Position numbers and translations under genes: made by a program. A stretch of 64,000 nt of DNA from JBBQYD01 sp942493075 (GTDB taxonomy: Bacteria; Verrucomicrobiota; Verrucomicrobiia; Limisphaerales; UBA8199): contig OW818681.1 of assembly GCA_942493075.1 (NCBI GenBank), positions 6,138,001 to 6,202,000 of the forward strand, written 5' to 3'. The notes beneath the pieces are model-generated. The model did no database searches. It was not told where the DNA came from and saw only the letters and a program-made list of their open reading frames with translations. Each line of letters begins with the position of its first letter. The stretch's first letter is position 1. Below are positions 24,741 through 33,705 of this stretch, piece by piece.

Positions 24741-26627
24741 ATGAGCGCAGACAATTCAGCAGACCGGCGGTACTTGGCAGCCGCCGCGATCGGTGCCTTG
24801 GGTGTGGTTTATGGCGATATTGGGACCAGCCCGCTTTACGCCTTGAGGGAATGCTTTCACGGGCCGCATGCCGTGAGTGCTTCCCCGGCCAACGTGCTGG
24901 GCGTGCTTTCGCTCATGCTCTGGTCGTTGATCATCCTGGTCTCGATCAAATACCTGGGGTTCGTGCTGCGCGCCGATAATAAAGGTGAAGGCGGCATCCT
25001 GGCCCTGCTCGCCCTGGCGTTTCCAGCCGCCTCATCTCAAGCTGGTTCGCGCGCCAAGTGGCTCATACTGCTGGGATTGTTCGGCACAGCACTGCTTTAT
25101 GGCGACGGCATGATCACTCCCGCCATCTCGGTGCTCAGCGCGGTTGAAGGTCTCACGGTAGCCACGGATGTATTCGAGCCTTACGTCATTCCATTGACTG
25201 TTCTGGTGCTCATCACGCTCTTCTCAGTACAACGGCATGGCACAGGCAAGGTTGGGCGTATTTTTGGGCGGGTGACCATCCTCTGGTTCATCGTGCTGGC
25301 AACGCTCGGAATCAAAGGGCTAATCGCCGCACCGGAAGTCCTATCCGCACTCAACCCCTGGCATGCTGCCAGGTTCCTTGTCGCCAACGGCTGGCACGGG
25401 TTTGTAGTGCTAGGCTCGGTTTTCCTGGCAGTGACTGGCGCAGAAGCGCTCTATGCCGATCTTGGGCACTTCGGGCGCACACCGATCCGCTGGGCATGGT
25501 TCGGTCTCGTGCTGCCAGCGTTGGCACTCAATTATCTGGGTCAGGGTGCCCTGCTCCTGCACCACCCGGAAGCTGCGGAAAACCCGTTCTACCGGCTCGC
25601 TCCCACTTGGGCCATCTACCCGCTGGTCGTGCTCGCCACCTCCGCAACAGTCATTGCGTCACAAGCCCTGATTACAGGTGCCTTCTCGCTCACCATGCAA
25701 GCGATGCAGTTGGGTTACTTTCCCCGATTAAAGATCGAGCACACGTCTTCCGAGGAGCGGGGCCAGATATATATTGGGCAGGTAAACACTTTCCTGATGC
25801 TTGCCTGTATCGGGCTGGTGATCGGCTTCAAATCCTCCAGCCAGTTGGCCGCGGCATATGGCATCGCCGTCACACTCACCATGGCGATTACGACGATTCT
25901 CTTCTATTTCGCGGCGCGACGTCTCTGGGGCTGGAATGCCTATGCCGTTGCACTCTTGTGCGGCTCGTTCCTATTGATTGAGCTGGCCTTCTTCGGCGCC
26001 AACGCCATCAAGATCCTGCACGGAGGCTGGTTCCCGCTCATTGTGGGATTGGGGATTTTTGCCCTGCTCACCACCTGGAAGACCGGGCGCCAGCAGCTCG
26101 CGCGGAGGCTTGAAGCCGCCAACGTGCCCCTCACGATGTTCTTTAAAGACCTGGCGATGAATCCGCCATTGCGGGTCAAAGGCACGGCTGTCTATCTCTC
26201 TGGGCGGGTCAACAACGCGCCCATTTCCGTTTTGCACAATCTCAAGCACAACCAGGTCCTGCACCGGCAGGTCTTGTTCCTGACCGTGATATTCCACGAT
26301 CAACCGTACGTGGAGGCTGCAGGCCGGATCGAGGTCGGACATCTGCAGGATGGGTTTCATCGGATAACGGGCAACTACGGGTTCATGGAAGCGCCCGACG
26401 TGCCGCATCTGTTGAAACTGGCGCAGGAGCAAGGCCTGCAAATTGAGATGAGCCGCATCACTTACTTCCTGAGCAAGGAAACGATATTGTCTTCCAAAAA
26501 CACAGCCTTGAGGCCGTGGCGCAAGAAGTTGTTTGCATTCATGTCGCGCAACGCGACCAGCGCGACCGCGTTCTTTAAGATCCCTCCGAACCGTGTGGTG
26601 GAGCTCGGAATGCAGATCGAGTTGTAG
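24741..26627 (+). CDS. kup: KUP/HAK-family potassium uptake permease
   Basis: 628 residues from the ATG at 24741. An earlier in-frame ATG at 24684 lies immediately after the riboswitch core and adds a non-conserved stretch, so 24741 is preferred. The N-terminus has the family hallmark GALGVVYGDIGTSPLYALRE. About twelve membrane segments follow, including DNKGEGGILALLALAF, GTALLYGDGMITPAISVLSA and VTGAEALYADLGHFGRTPIR, then a cytoplasmic tail. It is an inner-membrane K+/H+ symporter for potassium acquisition. A c-di-AMP riboswitch in the leader would turn it off when the nucleotide is high. Length matches the family (about 620-650). Confidence 0.95.
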   Translation: MSADNSADRRYLAAAAIGALGVVYGDIGTSPLYALRECFHGPHAVSASPANVLGVLSLMLWSLIILVSIKYLGFVLRADNKGEGGILALLALAFPAASSQAGSRAKWLILLGLFGTALLYGDGMITPAISVLSAVEGLTVATDVFEPYVIPLTVLVLITLFSVQRHGTGKVGRIFGRVTILWFIVLATLGIKGLIAAPEVLSALNPWHAARFLVANGWHGFVVLGSVFLAVTGAEALYADLGHFGRTPIRWAWFGLVLPALALNYLGQGALLLHHPEAAENPFYRLAPTWAIYPLVVLATSATVIASQALITGAFSLTMQAMQLGYFPRLKIEHTSSEERGQIYIGQVNTFLMLACIGLVIGFKSSSQLAAAYGIAVTLTMAITTILFYFAARRLWGWNAYAVALLCGSFLLIELAFFGANAIKILHGGWFPLIVGLGIFALLTTWKTGRQQLARRLEAANVPLTMFFKDLAMNPPLRVKGTAVYLSGRVNNAPISVLHNLKHNQVLHRQVLFLTVIFHDQPYVEAAGRIEVGHLQDGFHRITGNYGFMEAPDVPHLLKLAQEQGLQIEMSRITYFLSKETILSSKNTALRPWRKKLFAFMSRNATSATAFFKIPPNRVVELGMQIEL

Positions 26628-26633
26628 GCCGAA

Positions 26634-26702
26634 GGGTCAGTCCGACAATCGTACAAAGAGCGGCTGACTTTGGCGCAATCTGTACGATTGTCGGACTGAC
26701 CC
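26634..26702. repeat. Long inverted repeat between kup and rpsA
   Basis: Perfect 22-bp arms at 26634-26655 (GGGTCAGTCCGACAATCGTA...) and 26681-26702, with a 25-nt loop. No T-tract on either side. It lies between the converging kup and rpsA genes, alongside the separate rpsA terminator. Confidence 0.85.
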
Positions 26703-26762
26703 TCCAAGTAATAACCTGTTGTAGAGCAGACCTTTCTATTTGGTTGGCAATGGTTGGCGCAT

Positions 26763-26802
26763 GAAAAAAAGGCGGGCCCCTTTCGAGGTCCGCCTTTTGT
26801 GA
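26763..26802 (-). terminator. Intrinsic terminator of rpsA
   Basis: On the minus strand AAAGGCGGACC pairs with GGCCCGCCTTT around a short loop and runs into seven T's, 20-60 bp after the rpsA stop. Confidence 0.85.
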
Positions 26803-26820
26803 GATTCAGTTTCCGGGTAA

Positions 26821-28494
26821 TTACTCGGGCTTCTGCTCTTCGGCCTGATCGAAGGCGTGTTGCAGGGCAACCAGGTCTTCGCCGGGCTTGAGGGCGTCGA
26901 GCACGGCTTGCTCGGCCTTGAGCTGTTCGGGGCTGTAGTTGGCAGCCTTGATCGAGAGGCCGATGCGGCGGTCCGCACGGTCAATCTTGATCACTCGGGC
27001 GGTCACATCCTGACCGACCTTAAGCACGTTCTTGATTTTGTCCACGCGCTCTTCGCTGATCTGCGAGATGTGCACGAGGCCGTCGATTTCATGCTGCAAG
27101 CCAATGAATGCGCCGAAGCTCGCGAGCTTGGTGACCTTGCCAGTGACGAGATCGCCAACCTTGTAGAGCTGGTCGATGTTCTCCCACGGGTCGGTGCCGA
27201 GCTGCTTGAGACCGACAGCGATGCGCTGGTTCGTCTTGTCGACTTCCAACACAATGGCTTCCACTTCGTCGCCCTTCTTGAGGACTTCCGACGGATGATT
27301 GATCTTGCGCGTCCAGGAGATATCCGAGACGTGGATCATGCCGTCCAGACCTTCTTCCAGCTCGATGAAAGCACCGTAGCTGGTGAGGTTGCGGATCTTG
27401 CCTTTGACCTTGGTGCCAGGAGGATACTTCTCCTGAGCCTTTTCCCACGGATTGGTTTCGAGCTGACGGAGGCCCAAAGAGATCTTCTGCTCTTCGCGGT
27501 TGATGCCGAGCACAATCGCTTCGATTTCCTGCTCGGGCTTGAGGACATCCGAAGGTTTGGCGATGCGCTTGGTCCAGGAGAGCTCGGTGACATGCACCAG
27601 GCCTTCGACACCGGGTTCGAGTTCGACGAATGCGCCGTAGGGAACCAGATTGACGACCTTGCCTTTGACTTTGACGCCGACCGGGTACTTCTGCTCGATG
27701 GAATCCCACGGATTGGCCAGCTTGTGCTTCAAGCTCAGGCTCACCCGTTCCTTTTCGCGGTTGATATCGAGCACGACGACGTCGATATCCTGGCCGACCT
27801 TCAGGATTTCCGAAGGATGGCCCACGCGGCCCCAGCTCATATCGGTGATATGGAGCAGGCCGTCGATGCCGTTGAGGTCGATGAATGCGCCGAAGTCGGT
27901 GATGTTCTTGACGGTGCCCTTGCGGATATCGCCAGGCATCATCTCGGTGAGGAGTTTCTGGCGGCGTTCGAGGCGTTCCTGTTCGATGAGCTCGCGGCGT
28001 GACAGAACGATGTTCTGCCGTTCCTGGTTGATCTTAACAACCTTGAAATCGTAGGTGTTGCCGACGTATTGCGTGAGGTTCTTCGGAGTCGCAACGTCGA
28101 TTTGGGAGGCGGGGAGGAAAGCTTCCACGCCGATGTTGACCAGCAGGCCGCCTTTGACCACGGCTTTGACCTTGCCGGCGATGGTGCCGCCTTCGTTGCA
28201 GATGGTGAGAATGCGTTCCCAGTTCTGCTTGAATTCGGCCTTTTCCTTGGAGAGGATCACCATGCCGTCTTTATCTTCGAGCTTCTCGATGAGGACGTCG
28301 ATCTGATCGCCGACCTTGACGGTTTTGATGTCGTCGAATTCGCCACCCGAGATGACGCCTTCGCTCTTGTAACCGATGTCCACCAGTACTTCTTTGGGGC
28401 GGACTTCGATGATAGTTCCCTTGACGATATTACCCGGAGCAAACGGCAGTGCGCCGGTTTGCTTCATGGCTTCTTCCATTGTCATCATAGACAA
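26821..28494 (-). CDS. rpsA: 30S ribosomal protein S1
   Basis: 557 residues, matching the usual length of six-domain S1. Repeated S1/OB-fold cores are visible: IVKGTIIEVRPKEVLVDIGY, then IRKGTVKNITDFGAFIDLNG, VKGKVVNLVPYGAFVELEPG, VKGKIRNLTSYGAFIELEEG and VTGKVTKLASFGAFIGLQHE, each followed by a G-hydrophobic-hydrophobic-H-hydrophobic-(S/T) element such as GLLHITDMSW, GLVHVTELSW or GMIHVSDISW. S1 binds mRNA leaders on the 30S subunit and assists initiation. Intrinsic terminator just downstream. The exact start is uncertain by a few codons because M occurs at positions 1, 3, 4 and 6. Confidence 0.97.
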   Translation of the reverse strand: MSMMTMEEAMKQTGALPFAPGNIVKGTIIEVRPKEVLVDIGYKSEGVISGGEFDDIKTVKVGDQIDVLIEKLEDKDGMVILSKEKAEFKQNWERILTICNEGGTIAGKVKAVVKGGLLVNIGVEAFLPASQIDVATPKNLTQYVGNTYDFKVVKINQERQNIVLSRRELIEQERLERRQKLLTEMMPGDIRKGTVKNITDFGAFIDLNGIDGLLHITDMSWGRVGHPSEILKVGQDIDVVVLDINREKERVSLSLKHKLANPWDSIEQKYPVGVKVKGKVVNLVPYGAFVELEPGVEGLVHVTELSWTKRIAKPSDVLKPEQEIEAIVLGINREEQKISLGLRQLETNPWEKAQEKYPPGTKVKGKIRNLTSYGAFIELEEGLDGMIHVSDISWTRKINHPSEVLKKGDEVEAIVLEVDKTNQRIAVGLKQLGTDPWENIDQLYKVGDLVTGKVTKLASFGAFIGLQHEIDGLVHISQISEERVDKIKNVLKVGQDVTARVIKIDRADRRIGLSIKAANYSPEQLKAEQAVLDALKPGEDLVALQHAFDQAEEQKPE

Positions 28495-28866
28495 TTACCA
28501 ACCTTTTGTTTGAACGGGGGAGAATGGGCAGCGTGAGCTTACCGATCTCCATTGCCTAACAGACCACGTTGCAGTGGCAACGGAGGTTGAGGGTTAGGTT
28601 GTTCAGTTAACTTCTCTTTCTCAGCCTAAATGAACACCCGCACACGCGGGGTTCAGGCAGGCCGGAACATAGGACCCCAACAAGCGATTTGCAAGGCAAA
28701 AGAGGCTTCCGCACGATCAAAATCAGCCAAACCGGCCGCGGTGCCTTACGCCAGGCTTGGACCCGGATTCCGAAACCTCCTTTAGCGCAGGCGCGAAGCG
28801 GAAGAAAGGTAAACGAACTTTAGTATCGACGACCCATCGTTTTCTTTGCTTAATGCCCTCACCCTT
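28495..28866. other. Shared upstream region of rpsA and the cation efflux gene
   Basis: 372 bp without a gene. A hairpin lies at 28631-28655 (TGAAC, one bulged A, CCCGC; loop ACAC; GCGGGGTTCA), which would be in the rpsA leader if transcription starts upstream. No recognised riboswitch or ribosomal-protein operator. Confidence 0.5.
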
Positions 28867-29787
28867 ATGGACCTGAGCCCCAGCTCGGTTGCGGATCGCA
28901 AGGCCTTGCGCCTGGCGATGCGGCTTTCGTTGGGAATTGGCTGCCTGATGTTCGTGATGAAGGTAAGTGCCTTTCTACTCACGGGTTCCGCAGCTATCTT
29001 GAGTGACGCCGCCGAATCGGTGGTGCATGTGGCCGCCGTTTTCTTCGCGGCCTATAGCCTGCGCCTTTCCGACAAGCCAGCGGACGACGACCATCTTTAC
29101 GGCCACGCCAAGATAGCGTTCTTTTCCGCAGGGTTTGAAGGGGCGATGATCATTCTGGCGGCTCTTTTCATTCTTTACACATCTATCTATAAGTGGGTCA
29201 CTGGGTTACATTTAGAAAACCTCGGTTTCGGCACCCTGCTCACGGCTGCCGCAGCGATCATCAACGGTGCACTAGGCGCTTATCTGGTCTGGGTGGGACG
29301 CCAAAAGAACTCCCTGATCCTGGAAGCGAACGGGAAGCATGTCCTTACCGATTGCTGGACCAGTGCCGCTGTGCTGGTGGGGCTCGTATTGACCCTGACG
29401 ACCAAGTGGCTGGCGTGGGACCCCATCTGCGGCATCCTCATGGCCATCAACATCCTGGTGGCTGGCGGGAAGTTGGTGCGGTCTGCTTTGGCGGGGTTGA
29501 TGGATCGGGCAGATCCAACGACTCATGCCCAGCTTCTGGATATCTTGAAGCGAGAATGCGAGCAACGAGGTGTCAACTACCACGCGTTGCGCCATCGCAA
29601 CGTGGGCGATGCGCACCTCGTAGATATGCATCTGATATTTCCTCCCGGCACAAGCCTGGCTGATGCCCACCGCATCGCTACACAAATTGAGCGGGCGATA
29701 GAGACCTCACTCCTGCCGCGGGCGCATGTCACTTCTCACCTGGAGTGTTACAGCGATCACGACGAGTTGCACCCCGGCGAACGCTGA
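28867..29787 (+). CDS. Cation diffusion facilitator (CDF) family efflux transporter
   Basis: 306 residues from the ATG at 28867 (28846 possible). Membrane segments include LSLGIGCLMFVMKVSAFLLT, SAAILSDAAESVVHVAAVFF and FSAGFEGAMIILAALFILYT; the second contains the D and H expected of the metal site, and HVLTDCWTSAAVL in a later segment gives the second H-x3-D pair. A loop has DDDHLYGHAK, typical of the family. The soluble C-terminal domain (VNYHALRHRNVGDAHLVDMH) is the dimeric cytoplasmic metal-sensing fold. Exports Zn2+, Fe2+ or similar divalent ions by proton antiport; the specific metal is not resolved. Confidence 0.92.
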   Translation: MDLSPSSVADRKALRLAMRLSLGIGCLMFVMKVSAFLLTGSAAILSDAAESVVHVAAVFFAAYSLRLSDKPADDDHLYGHAKIAFFSAGFEGAMIILAALFILYTSIYKWVTGLHLENLGFGTLLTAAAAIINGALGAYLVWVGRQKNSLILEANGKHVLTDCWTSAAVLVGLVLTLTTKWLAWDPICGILMAINILVAGGKLVRSALAGLMDRADPTTHAQLLDILKRECEQRGVNYHALRHRNVGDAHLVDMHLIFPPGTSLADAHRIATQIERAIETSLLPRAHVTSHLECYSDHDELHPGER

Positions 29788-29798
29788 CCACTCACCGC

Positions 29799-30689
29799 CT
29801 ACGACGGTCCGGGATTCCGAGGTGCATCCGGCCGGCCTGGGGTCCACGCGCGGTCGTCGAGCAACTCGATACCCGGCTTGGTGAAGCGGATCCGGCGCGC
29901 CTTGTACAATTTACCAAGCGCTTGTTTGAAGGCTTTCTTGCTGGCGCCGAACACCTCGCGGATTGTCTCCGGCGCGGTTTCATCGTCACAGCCCAGACGC
30001 CCGCCGTTTTGCTCGAGTTCTTCAATGATGCGCCGGGCTAAAGGCATAACGCGACGATACCCAGCTTCTTCCAGGCTTAAATCGATCTTGCCATCCGGGC
30101 GCACAGCGCGGACAAACCCGTTCGTCTGCTGGCCTATTCGCAACGGAACAGTCACGGTCTCGGCATACAACAGCCCCGGATAACGGTCCTCGACCAGCGC
30201 CTTGAAGCCCAAAGGCGAGCGGCCGGTGATCACGAACGAAACCGCCTGCCCGGACTGATACGGGGGCGGCTCAAGGTCCGAATCCCGGTCCAGTTTCATA
30301 GAGGCGACAATCCGCCGGCTCTTGGGGTCGAGGTAAACACGCACACGCACCTCATCGCCCACCCGCAAGGGGCCGAGTTGCTCGCGGAAAGGCAGCAGCA
30401 GGTCCTTGGGCAGGCCCCAATCCAGGAACGCCCCGATCCGGGGATTGACGCTTACAACAGTGAGGGAGGCAATCTCACCCACGGTCACGCGCGGCATGGT
30501 CGTGCTGGCTACGAGGCGGTCTTCAGAATCCCGGTATATAAACACGTCGAGTTCCTCGCCGTCTTTGATGCCGGGCGGGACGTAGCGATTGGGCAGGAGG
30601 ATCTCACCCAGCTCGCCGGCATCGAGGTAAACGCCCGGACTGGAACCCCGGCGCACGCGCAGTTTGTTAGCTTTGCCAATAATGGCCAT
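29799..30689 (-). CDS. CvfB/YitL-like S1 RNA-binding protein
   Basis: 296 residues. N-terminal S1-like domains (MAIIGKANKLRVRRGSSPGV; GEILLPNRYVPPGIKDGEEL; NPRIGAFLDWGLPKDLLLPF) are followed by a third S1-like part (ALVEDRYPGLLYAE) and a C-terminal winged-helix (VFGASKKAFKQALGKLYKAR). This order is characteristic of CvfB, a conserved RNA-binding regulator first linked to virulence in Staphylococcus. It converges on the CDF gene with an 11-bp gap. Role here inferred to be post-transcriptional regulation. Confidence 0.88.
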   Translation of the reverse strand: MAIIGKANKLRVRRGSSPGVYLDAGELGEILLPNRYVPPGIKDGEELDVFIYRDSEDRLVASTTMPRVTVGEIASLTVVSVNPRIGAFLDWGLPKDLLLPFREQLGPLRVGDEVRVRVYLDPKSRRIVASMKLDRDSDLEPPPYQSGQAVSFVITGRSPLGFKALVEDRYPGLLYAETVTVPLRIGQQTNGFVRAVRPDGKIDLSLEEAGYRRVMPLARRIIEELEQNGGRLGCDDETAPETIREVFGASKKAFKQALGKLYKARRIRFTKPGIELLDDRAWTPGRPDAPRNPGPS

Positions 30690-30770
30690 GCCGCAAGGTA
30701 GCGTTTCTCTCGGAGGAAAGCCAAACAGGACTCGACGGCATATTTATTTCATGCTAAGCCAGCGCGTAAC

Positions 30771-31466
30771 TTGAGCGCGCAGAAAACATCCAAATCATCC
30801 CATCGCACACGGCTGTTTGCCGTGTTGACCGGCGACGTGGTCGGATCGTCCGCCCTGGAGGCATCCCAAAGGCGGCAGTTGCCCCGGATCTTAAAGGAAG
30901 CGGCGGGCGCGGTGCGTGAACAGTTAGGGCGGCAAGTGACAGGCGAGCTGGATGTTTTCCGTGGAGATAGCTGGCAGATGGTGCTGGCGGAGCCCGCAAA
31001 CAGCCTGCGCGCGGCGCTGATCATGAGGGCTCATTTGCGCGCCTGCGCGAAGGAAGGCGGGCTGGATACCCGCGTGGCGATCGGAATCGGGGAAATCAAC
31101 TTTGTGCCTCGGCGCGAAGTCTCGCAAGGGGACGGTCCAGCGTTCCGGGCTTCGGGGCTGCTGCTGGAGGAACTGCCACGGGACTGCCGGCTGGGGCTGG
31201 CATTGGCCGGGCGCGAGACACCGGTGGAGCTGCCGGTGATGCTGGGGTTGATGGACCACGTGATATCCCGGTGGACCGGGAAACAGGCGCTGGCGGCACT
31301 GGGTGCGCTGGCGGGCTGGCCGCAAGCGCGGATCGCGCGGCTCTGGCGGCCGGCGGTCAAACAGCCGGTGGTGGCGCGGCATCTGCGCCGGGGCGGCTGG
31401 GGCCCTGTTGAGTCCGGGTTGAAGTATTACGCATATAGCCTTAAACAGCTATATAATGAGATATAG
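30771..31466 (+). CDS. SatD-like protein with cyclase-like fold and C-terminal HTH
   Basis: 231 residues from a TTG (an ATG at 30751 runs straight into a stop in another frame). The N-terminal half reads like a nucleotidyl-cyclase-type ferredoxin fold: LFAVLTGDVVGSSAL, FRGDSWQMVL and RVAIGIGEI match the positions of cyclase metal and dimer motifs, though catalytic competence is not shown. The C-terminal part (KQALAALGALAGWPQARIAR ... GLKYYAYSLKQ) looks like a helix-turn-helix. SatD-type genes commonly sit beside DUF3307 genes, and one follows here. Three phased palindromes start inside the last codons, suggesting autoregulation by this HTH (inference). Confidence 0.72.
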   Translation: MSAQKTSKSSHRTRLFAVLTGDVVGSSALEASQRRQLPRILKEAAGAVREQLGRQVTGELDVFRGDSWQMVLAEPANSLRAALIMRAHLRACAKEGGLDTRVAIGIGEINFVPRREVSQGDGPAFRASGLLLEELPRDCRLGLALAGRETPVELPVMLGLMDHVISRWTGKQALAALGALAGWPQARIARLWRPAVKQPVVARHLRRGGWGPVESGLKYYAYSLKQLYNEI

Positions 31467-31509
31467 CCTCTAGAAGCTATACATGCCTGCATAGCCTCTG
31501 GAGGCTATA
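31434..31509. promoter_or_regulatory. Three 20-bp operator-like palindromes at exact 28-bp spacing
   Basis: TATAGCCTTAAACAGCTATA (31434-31453), TATAGCCTCTAGAAGCTATA (31462-31481) and CATAGCCTCTGGAGGCTATA (31490-31509). Consensus TATAGCCT-N4-NRGCTATA. Centres are 28 bp apart in both intervals. They overlap the 3' end of the SatD-like gene and end 46 bp before the DUF3307 start, a natural place for an operator. Confidence 0.8.
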
Positions 31510-31555
31510 TTGAAACAAACCGCAGCGGACCGGCGCCGCTTGGCGCTGAAAACCT

Positions 31556-32323
31556 ATGAGTATAGACACAGACATGTTACTGGGATTGCTCGCAGCTCAT
31601 GTGGTGAGCGATTTTGTTCTGCAAACAGATCGCGCGGTGGCCCAAAAACATCGGCTGACAGTGCTGGCGCTCCATTCCTTGATTGTCATTGTTCTGAGCT
31701 ACCTGATGGCCGGCCATTGGAATGCATGGCGGGTGGCGCTCTTTGTGGGGCTTTTCCATCTGCTGATAGATCGCATCAAAATGTCGGTGAACGGAGGAGG
31801 CGTGCGGGTTTTTCTCGCGGACCAGTTCGCGCATTTGCTGGTAATCGGGATGGCTGCCTGGCTATGGCCTCACGAATTTGCCAGCCCGGGCGCGTGGACA
31901 AACCTCCTGGGGCCTGTTTATTCCCAGGGCCTGGTCGTGCTCACGGGTTTGATCCTCACAACCCATGTAGGCGGAGTGTTGGTCGGGTTGCAAGTCCGTC
32001 CATATTTGGAGGACCTCACCCGGCAGGGTTCGGATCTCCGCCGCGGCGTGATCGATCCCAGGAAGGAAACGCAGCGAGGATTGGCGCGGGGCGGACGGAC
32101 CATTGGCCGGCTGGAGCGGGCGCTTATTTTTTTCCTGGTGATGATTGGCAAACCGGAGGGAACGGCTTTCTTAGTCGCAGCCAAATCGATTTTTCGATTC
32201 GGTGAGTTGAAGGATCGCGAGAACCGGGCGGAAGCCGAATACATTACCATTGGCACGTTGATGAGCTTCACCTGGGGGCTGGCTGCTTCCTGGGTCACGT
32301 GGCAGATCTACCGGGCCATTTGA
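31556..32323 (+). CDS. DUF3307 membrane protein
   Basis: 255 residues. The N-terminus MLLGLLAAHVVSDFVLQTDR is the hallmark of DUF3307 (the family's conserved H and D in the first helix), followed by further helices: LTVLALHSLIVIVLSYLMAG, ALFVGLFHLLIDRIK, FAHLLVIGMAAWLW, and two near the C-terminus (ALIFFLVMIGKPEGTAFLVA; ITIGTLMSFTWGLAASWVTW). Integral inner-membrane protein of unknown function. It follows the SatD-like gene; such pairs recur in unrelated genomes, so a joint function is inferred. The palindrome array lies directly upstream. Confidence 0.85.
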   Translation: MSIDTDMLLGLLAAHVVSDFVLQTDRAVAQKHRLTVLALHSLIVIVLSYLMAGHWNAWRVALFVGLFHLLIDRIKMSVNGGGVRVFLADQFAHLLVIGMAAWLWPHEFASPGAWTNLLGPVYSQGLVVLTGLILTTHVGGVLVGLQVRPYLEDLTRQGSDLRRGVIDPRKETQRGLARGGRTIGRLERALIFFLVMIGKPEGTAFLVAAKSIFRFGELKDRENRAEAEYITIGTLMSFTWGLAASWVTWQIYRAI

Positions 32324-32401
32324 ATGCCCGCGCGTGGCCGTTCAGGGCATTCCGTTAAAACAAGCATGGCCCCGCACTACGGGTCGCGTTAGAATTCCGA
32401 T

Positions 32402-32932
32402 ATGAAACTCGAAGCATTGCATGTGGGGATGAAAGTGAAGCATCCGCAGTACGGTCTGGGTGTCGTAAAGACCATCAGCGAGGCCACGGCGGAGGTGCAG
32501 TTCAACGAGGGGCGCCGCACCGTGGCGCCGGAAGCCAGCGGCCTGGAGCCGGGTGAACCCCAGGCACATGTGCAGGGATTGGATTTGCCCCTGGAAACCA
32601 TCATCCGCCAGACCGTGGAAGCCGCCGCCACACACCTGGGGTTGGTGCGACCGGATACCTCCAGCGGCCAACTGGCGGTCCGCTGGCATAATGGCCGGGT
32701 GGTGATGCATCCCGCAGATCCCACGTTACAGACCAAGGAAGTTCCGCTGGACGTCTTCTTTCACAAAATCGTGATGGTGCGGAACAACCTTCGCGTGCTG
32801 GAACAGAAGATCAACGCGCACGAGAAGCTTTCAGATGCCGAGAAGGTTGAGATGCAGCAATACATCACACGCTCTTACGGATCATTGACTACCTTCAACG
32901 TGCTCTTCCGGGAAAAAGAAGATCAGTTTTAG
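32402..32932 (+). CDS. Hypothetical protein with N-terminal small beta domain
   Basis: 176 residues, ATG at 32402. The first 40 residues (LHVGMKVKHPQYGLGVVKTI) resemble the small SH3-like/tudor-type domain found at the C-terminus of UvrD and in CarD-like proteins (G-x-V-x-H-P-x-Y-G-x-G-x-V). The rest is acidic and helical (VRNNLRVLEQKINAHEKLSD). Cytosolic, no membrane segment. Its role is unknown; a nucleic-acid or polymerase contact is possible from the first domain only. Confidence 0.6.
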   Translation: MKLEALHVGMKVKHPQYGLGVVKTISEATAEVQFNEGRRTVAPEASGLEPGEPQAHVQGLDLPLETIIRQTVEAAATHLGLVRPDTSSGQLAVRWHNGRVVMHPADPTLQTKEVPLDVFFHKIVMVRNNLRVLEQKINAHEKLSDAEKVEMQQYITRSYGSLTTFNVLFREKEDQF

Positions 32933-32952
32933 CCGGTTTTTTTGACTCGTTT

Positions 32953-33000
32953 CCCAGGACGTTGGCCTGGGCTGTAGAGTCGCTGCGCCGTTGGCGCGTG
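32953..33000 (+). repeat. Solo right-end unit of the RAYT-type repeat
   Basis: CCCAGGACGTTGGCCTGGGC followed by TGTAGAGTCGCTGCGCCGTT and GGCGCG, matching the right-end palindromes at 33.40-33.44 kb and 34.33-34.37 kb. It lies just after the hypothetical gene's stop. Confidence 0.65.
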
Positions 33001-33141
33001 GGGTGGGTGGTTTTGTGCCGTCCGATTGCCCAAGCACGCGGATTTGGCGAATACCCCGGTCCTGTAGGCCGTGTCTTCTGAGGCGGCGGGGGCTTAGGTG
33101 CGGGCATCGGAGGGGGAAAGCCTAAGGGCTAAAGGCGAAGG

Positions 33142-33441
33142 CTCAGCCCGAAGGGCTGGAACTCGTCAGCCCAGGGCAACGCCCTGGGAGAACCGCGATC
33201 AAAAACCTCAAAAAGCCCTGAAAGGGCGCAACCCGCATGTCACAATCCCTGTGAACCTCACAAGGCGACCTACGACGACGGTACATGTGGGATCGAAACG
33301 ACAAACCGGGACCCTTCATTATGCCCTGGGACCAGAAGCTCTTTTCGCCGGGTTTGGCCCCTTCAGTGCAGGGTTGGGTTCGTGGGGGCGAATCACCCAG
33401 AGCGCTGCTGGGTTGTAGAGTTGCTGCGCCGTTGGCGCGAC
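33142..33441 (+). mobile_element. Internally deleted (MITE-like) derivative of the IS200-like element
   Basis: Left 100 bp match the left end of the element at 33706 (CTCAGCCCGAAGGGCTGGAA, the GCCCAGGGCAACGCCCTGGG palindrome, and GCCCTGAAAGGGCG). The right part matches its 3' end (GGGATCGAAACGACA, GGCCCCTTCAGTGCAGGGTT, GCGCCGTTGGCGCGAC). The transposase gene is missing between them: ATGTCACAATCC continues within a few bases into TCACAAGGCGACC, the counterpart of the end of the gene. It could be moved in trans. Confidence 0.75.
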
Positions 33442-33705
33442 AAAATGGACACAACTCAATCGCTGTGACTGAGACTTGACAATTTAACCGTCGCAGACTT
33501 GACTGAATAGCGAGAATTACCTTTCGGGATGGCCTCGCATTTGAGCACTTTACAATCCGTTCATGTGCAGGGGGGGGCCGGACTAACAGTGAAAGATGCG
33601 GCTACCTATACTCTGGAGACACGGCTTGGGATGCGGCTGATCGGCTTCGTGCGAACGCTGACCTTGGCGCGGCAGAATATCCACAGCCTTGCCGCAAATT
33701 CACAC

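Noticed and set aside
26857..28002. 381-residue open frame antisense to rpsA
   Set aside because: Mirror of repeated S1 domains; acidic residues repeat with the S1 period, and rpsA is unambiguous.
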